Source: an uncultured Eubacteriales bacterium
Lineage (GTDB): Bacteria > Bacillota > Clostridia > Peptostreptococcales > Anaerovoracaceae
Direction of reading: 5' to 3'
DNA length: 64,000 nt
Assembly (NCBI GenBank): GCA_902773665.1
Contig: CACYFF010000007.1
Location: 1-64,000, forward strand
The notes under the pieces are model-generated. The model was not told where the DNA came from. It ran no database searches and saw only the letters and a program-made list of their open reading frames with translations. Positions 61,373 to 64,000 of this stretch are shown in pieces (the first letter of the stretch is position 1; each line of letters opens with the position of its first letter). The translations under genes and the position numbers were made by a program.

Positions 61373-61398
61373 AATACATGGTAATAATGCTATAACAC

Positions 61399-63324
61399 AT
61401 GGAAATCAAGAACTTAGGAAAATACGATATCGTCGTGATCGGGGCCGGCCACGCGGGATGCGAGGCGGCCCTCGCTGCATCCAGGATGGGAAAGAAGACC
61501 CTGGTGCTGTCGATCAACCTGGAGGCGGTGGCTAACATGTTCTGCAATCCCGCCATCGGCGGCACCGGCAAGGGCCATCTCGTGCGGGAGATCGACGCGC
61601 TGGGCGGCGAAATGGGGCTTTGCATCGACAAGACCTTCATCCAGAGCCGCATGCTCAACACCGCCAAGGGTCCCGCGGTCCATTCCCTGCGGGCGCAGGC
61701 GGACAAAGTGCGCTATCACGACGAGATGAAGCATACGCTTGAGCTGCAGGAAAACCTGCTGCTTCGTCAGGGAGAAGCCATCGACATCGACTTCGGCCAG
61801 CTGGACGTGCCGGGCTTAGGCATATCGCAGGAAAAGAAAGTCCGGGGCGTTCTGCTGCGCACCGGCGCTTATTATGCCTGCGATGCGGTGGTCATCGCCA
61901 CGGGCACCTTCCTGGGCGGCAAGATCTTTATCGGCGACAGCGTGGTGGAGAGCGGCCCCAACGGCCTTTCGCCCTCCCAGATCCTGGCGGAGAACCTGAA
62001 ACAGAGCGGCTTTCAACTGCGCCGCTTTAAGACCGGAACGCCGGCCAGAGCCCTGCGCGCCAGCATCGACTTTTCGAAGATGACCGTGCAGCACGGGGAC
62101 GCGCACGTGGTGCCCTTCTCCTTCATGAACGATAACCTGGATAAGGAGCAGGTCGACTGCTGGCTCACCTATACGAACGCGCAGACTCACGACCTGCTGC
62201 GGGCGAATTTCAGCCGCAGCGCGCTGTTTGGCGGTCAGATCGAGGGCATCGGCCCCCGCTACTGCCCCTCCATCGAGGATAAGGTCAACCGTTTTGCGGA
62301 TAAGGAGCGTCACCAGTGCTTCGTGGAGCCGGAAGGGCTGTCCACGGAGGAAATGTATCTGCAGGGGATGTCTTCCAGCATGCCCGAAGACGTGCAGATC
62401 GGGTTCTATAAGACCATGCCCGGCCTGGAAAATCTGGAGGTCGTGCGCTCCGCCTACGCCATCGAATACGACTGCATCGACCCGCTGGACATCCAGCTCA
62501 ACCTGGAGCACCGGGACTTCCCCGGCGTGTTCTGCGCGGGTCAGTTCAACGGCAGCTCCGGCTACGAAGAGGCGGCGGCTCAGGGGCTGATGGCCGGGGT
62601 CAACGCCGCACTTTGGCTGGACGGCAAAGACCCCTTCATCTTGGACCGGTCCCAGGCCTACATCGGCGTGCTCATCGACGACCTCGTAACGAAGGGAACG
62701 AACGAGCCCTACCGCATCATGACGTCCCGGGCGGAATACCGGCTGGTGCTGCGCCAGGACAATGCGGACACCCGGCTTACGCCGCTGGGGCGCAAGATCG
62801 GCCTCGTCTCGGATGACCGCTGGGAGCGGTTCCAAAAGTCCCAGGCTGCAGTGGATGCGGAGCTCGCCCGCCTGAAGACGACGACCGTTTCTCCCGCGGA
62901 GGCGAATCCCTATCTGGAGAGCCTGGGCTCTGCGCCGACGGACAACCGGCAGAGCCTGGCGGATCTTTTAAAGCGGCCGGAAGTCACCTACGAAAACCTG
63001 GCGGCCATCGATTCGTATCGGCCCGTTTTGAGCGATCACGAACGCTCCAAAGTAGAAGTGGAACTCAAATACGCCGGCTATATCGAGAAGCAGCTGGCGC
63101 AGATCGAACGCTTTAAGAAGCTGGAAGACAAGGCGCTTCCGGCGGATCTGGATTATCTCAACATGGACGGTCTCCGCATCGAAGCCCGTCAGAAACTGGA
63201 CGCGCAGCGCCCGCTGAGCGTGGGTCAGGCGTCCAGGATCTCCGGCGTATCGCCGGCGGACATCGGCGTGCTGCTGGTGACCCTGGAGAAGATGCGCCGC
63301 ACGTCGCAGAAAGCGCAGGAATAG
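61399..63324 (+). CDS. mnmG: tRNA uridine 5-carboxymethylaminomethyl modification enzyme MnmG
   Basis: A 641-residue FAD protein, partner of MnmE in modifying U34. FAD loop VVIGAGHAGCEAALAASRMG, CNPAIGGTGKGHLVREIDALGG, ATGTFLGGKIFIG, KTGTPAR, QFNGSSGYEEAAAQG and RPEVTYENL in the tRNA-binding C-terminal domain are all family signatures. No clear ribosome site precedes ATG 61399; a five-codon frame (MVIML) ends a few bases before it, so reinitiation is possible. rsmG follows by 4 bases. Confidence 0.95.
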   Translation: MEIKNLGKYDIVVIGAGHAGCEAALAASRMGKKTLVLSINLEAVANMFCNPAIGGTGKGHLVREIDALGGEMGLCIDKTFIQSRMLNTAKGPAVHSLRAQADKVRYHDEMKHTLELQENLLLRQGEAIDIDFGQLDVPGLGISQEKKVRGVLLRTGAYYACDAVVIATGTFLGGKIFIGDSVVESGPNGLSPSQILAENLKQSGFQLRRFKTGTPARALRASIDFSKMTVQHGDAHVVPFSFMNDNLDKEQVDCWLTYTNAQTHDLLRANFSRSALFGGQIEGIGPRYCPSIEDKVNRFADKERHQCFVEPEGLSTEEMYLQGMSSSMPEDVQIGFYKTMPGLENLEVVRSAYAIEYDCIDPLDIQLNLEHRDFPGVFCAGQFNGSSGYEEAAAQGLMAGVNAALWLDGKDPFILDRSQAYIGVLIDDLVTKGTNEPYRIMTSRAEYRLVLRQDNADTRLTPLGRKIGLVSDDRWERFQKSQAAVDAELARLKTTTVSPAEANPYLESLGSAPTDNRQSLADLLKRPEVTYENLAAIDSYRPVLSDHERSKVEVELKYAGYIEKQLAQIERFKKLEDKALPADLDYLNMDGLRIEARQKLDAQRPLSVGQASRISGVSPADIGVLLVTLEKMRRTSQKAQE

Positions 63325-63328
63325 AGCG

Positions 63329-63997
63329 ATGGACAGAACACAGCAGCTGGAGAAGCTCCGGGACATCATCCTGGAGTGGAACGAGAAAATAAACGTAACA
63401 GCGATCCGCGACCCGCAGGAGTTCGACCGCAAGAACGTGCAGGACAGCCTCGCCATCCTGCCCCTTCCCGAATACGAGGGAGCGAAGGAGGTGCTGGACA
63501 TGGGCACCGGCGGTGGTTTTCCCGGCCTGCCCCTGGCGGTCTGCAGCCCGGAGAAATCCTTCGTGCTGGCGGACGCCATCGGCAAGAAGCTGAAGGTCGT
63601 GCAGGCGGCGGCCCAGGAGCTGGGCCTCGTCAACGTGGAGACCGTACACGCGCGGGCGGAGGACATGGCGAAGACGAAAGTCCACCGCGAGCACTACGAT
63701 CTAGTGGTGTCGCGGGCCGTGGCCAACATGGCGACGCTGTCGGAATACTGCCTGCCATTCGTAAAGTTGGGCGGCTTCTTCGTCGCCTACAAAACGGAGG
63801 ACGCGGCGGAGGAGATCGAGGCAGCCAAAGGGGCGATCGCCCGGCTGGGCGGGCACATCCTGCGTGTGGAAAAAGCATCGTCTAATAACGATGCGTTATT
63901 GAATGGTCACGTTTTCGTCGTGGTGGAAAAGATCGCGAAAACGCCGAAGGAATATCCGAGAAAAGCGGGCACGCCGGGAAAGGATCCCCTGAAATGA
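63329..63997 (+). CDS. rsmG: 16S rRNA (guanine-527-N7) methyltransferase RsmG
   Basis: A 222-residue SAM methyltransferase acting on G527 of 16S rRNA. KINVTAIRDPQEFDRKNVQDSLAIL at the N-terminus, the SAM loop VLDMGTGGGFPGLPLAV (~53-69), VLADAIGKKLKVV, and YDLVVSRAVANMATLSEYCLPFVKLGG are typical. It is complete, ending three bases before the window edge, and forms a unit with mnmG. Confidence 0.95.
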   Translation: MDRTQQLEKLRDIILEWNEKINVTAIRDPQEFDRKNVQDSLAILPLPEYEGAKEVLDMGTGGGFPGLPLAVCSPEKSFVLADAIGKKLKVVQAAAQELGLVNVETVHARAEDMAKTKVHREHYDLVVSRAVANMATLSEYCLPFVKLGGFFVAYKTEDAAEEIEAAKGAIARLGGHILRVEKASSNNDALLNGHVFVVVEKIAKTPKEYPRKAGTPGKDPLK

Positions 63998-64000
63998 AGA

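Larger units (their letters stand above)
61087..61398. other. Gene-free gap holding two palindromic elements
   Basis: Between parB and mnmG there are 312 bases without a credible gene; they are filled by the family-B repeat (61108-61195) and a long imperfect palindrome (61243-61372). No strong promoter is visible for mnmG. Confidence 0.6.

Overview
The window looks like a chromosomal segment of an anaerobic, amino-acid-fermenting Clostridia-type Bacillota. The reasons are pyruvate:ferredoxin oxidoreductase, LUD and DUF2148 proteins, many peptidases and amidohydrolases, a T-box and a preQ1 riboswitch, and a Firmicutes-type replication-origin cluster. No 16S gene is present, so the genus is inference. 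Most of the window is fairly GC-rich. The first ~4.5 kb is visibly AT-richer and starts with a tRNA-Pro followed by an integrase remnant, so it reads as a decayed genomic island carrying an M20 amidohydrolase, a divergent alanine racemase and an HD hydrolase.

From 5.4 to 16 kb almost everything is on the minus strand. A consensus promoter and a leucine-type T-box (specifier probably CUG) precede a tightly packed run: a LeuA-like protein, a TIM-barrel/acyl-CoA ligase fusion, PFOR, an amidohydrolase and an IlvC-like protein. The LeuA-like protein, the TIM barrel and the IlvC-like protein each lack residues that are catalytic in their families. This looks like a leucine-responsive pathway built from diverged enzymes and is my main candidate for an undescribed system. 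At 16.4-17.7 kb a reverse transcriptase is preceded by a ~140 nt structured RNA bounded by long complementary arms, resembling a retron or other RT-ncRNA defence unit.

From 18 to 38 kb come a preQ1 riboswitch with queT, a LUD protein, rpsF-ssb-rpsR, a PatB-type aminotransferase, an amidohydrolase/LysR pair, two tiny membrane proteins, an operon with three tandem M42 peptidases, cysK with a cysteine-rich leader peptide and terminator (attenuation), a pyridoxamine kinase, assorted hydrolases, an RCC1/SLH surface protein and trpS. Short palindromic repeats are scattered here.

From 38 to 50 kb lies the origin: gyrB-gyrA-trpS leave it leftward; dnaA-dnaN-recF-rpmH-rnpA-yidD-yidC-jag leave it rightward, with DnaA boxes on both sides of dnaA. 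From 50 to 57.6 kb: mnmE with a GntR regulator, a divergent dpaL/M20 catabolic pair with palindromic operators, pepT, a GyrI-like protein and a second alr broken by internal deletion. The last 6 kb holds parA-parB with three parS sites, an SMR exporter with a structured leader, mnmG and rsmG.
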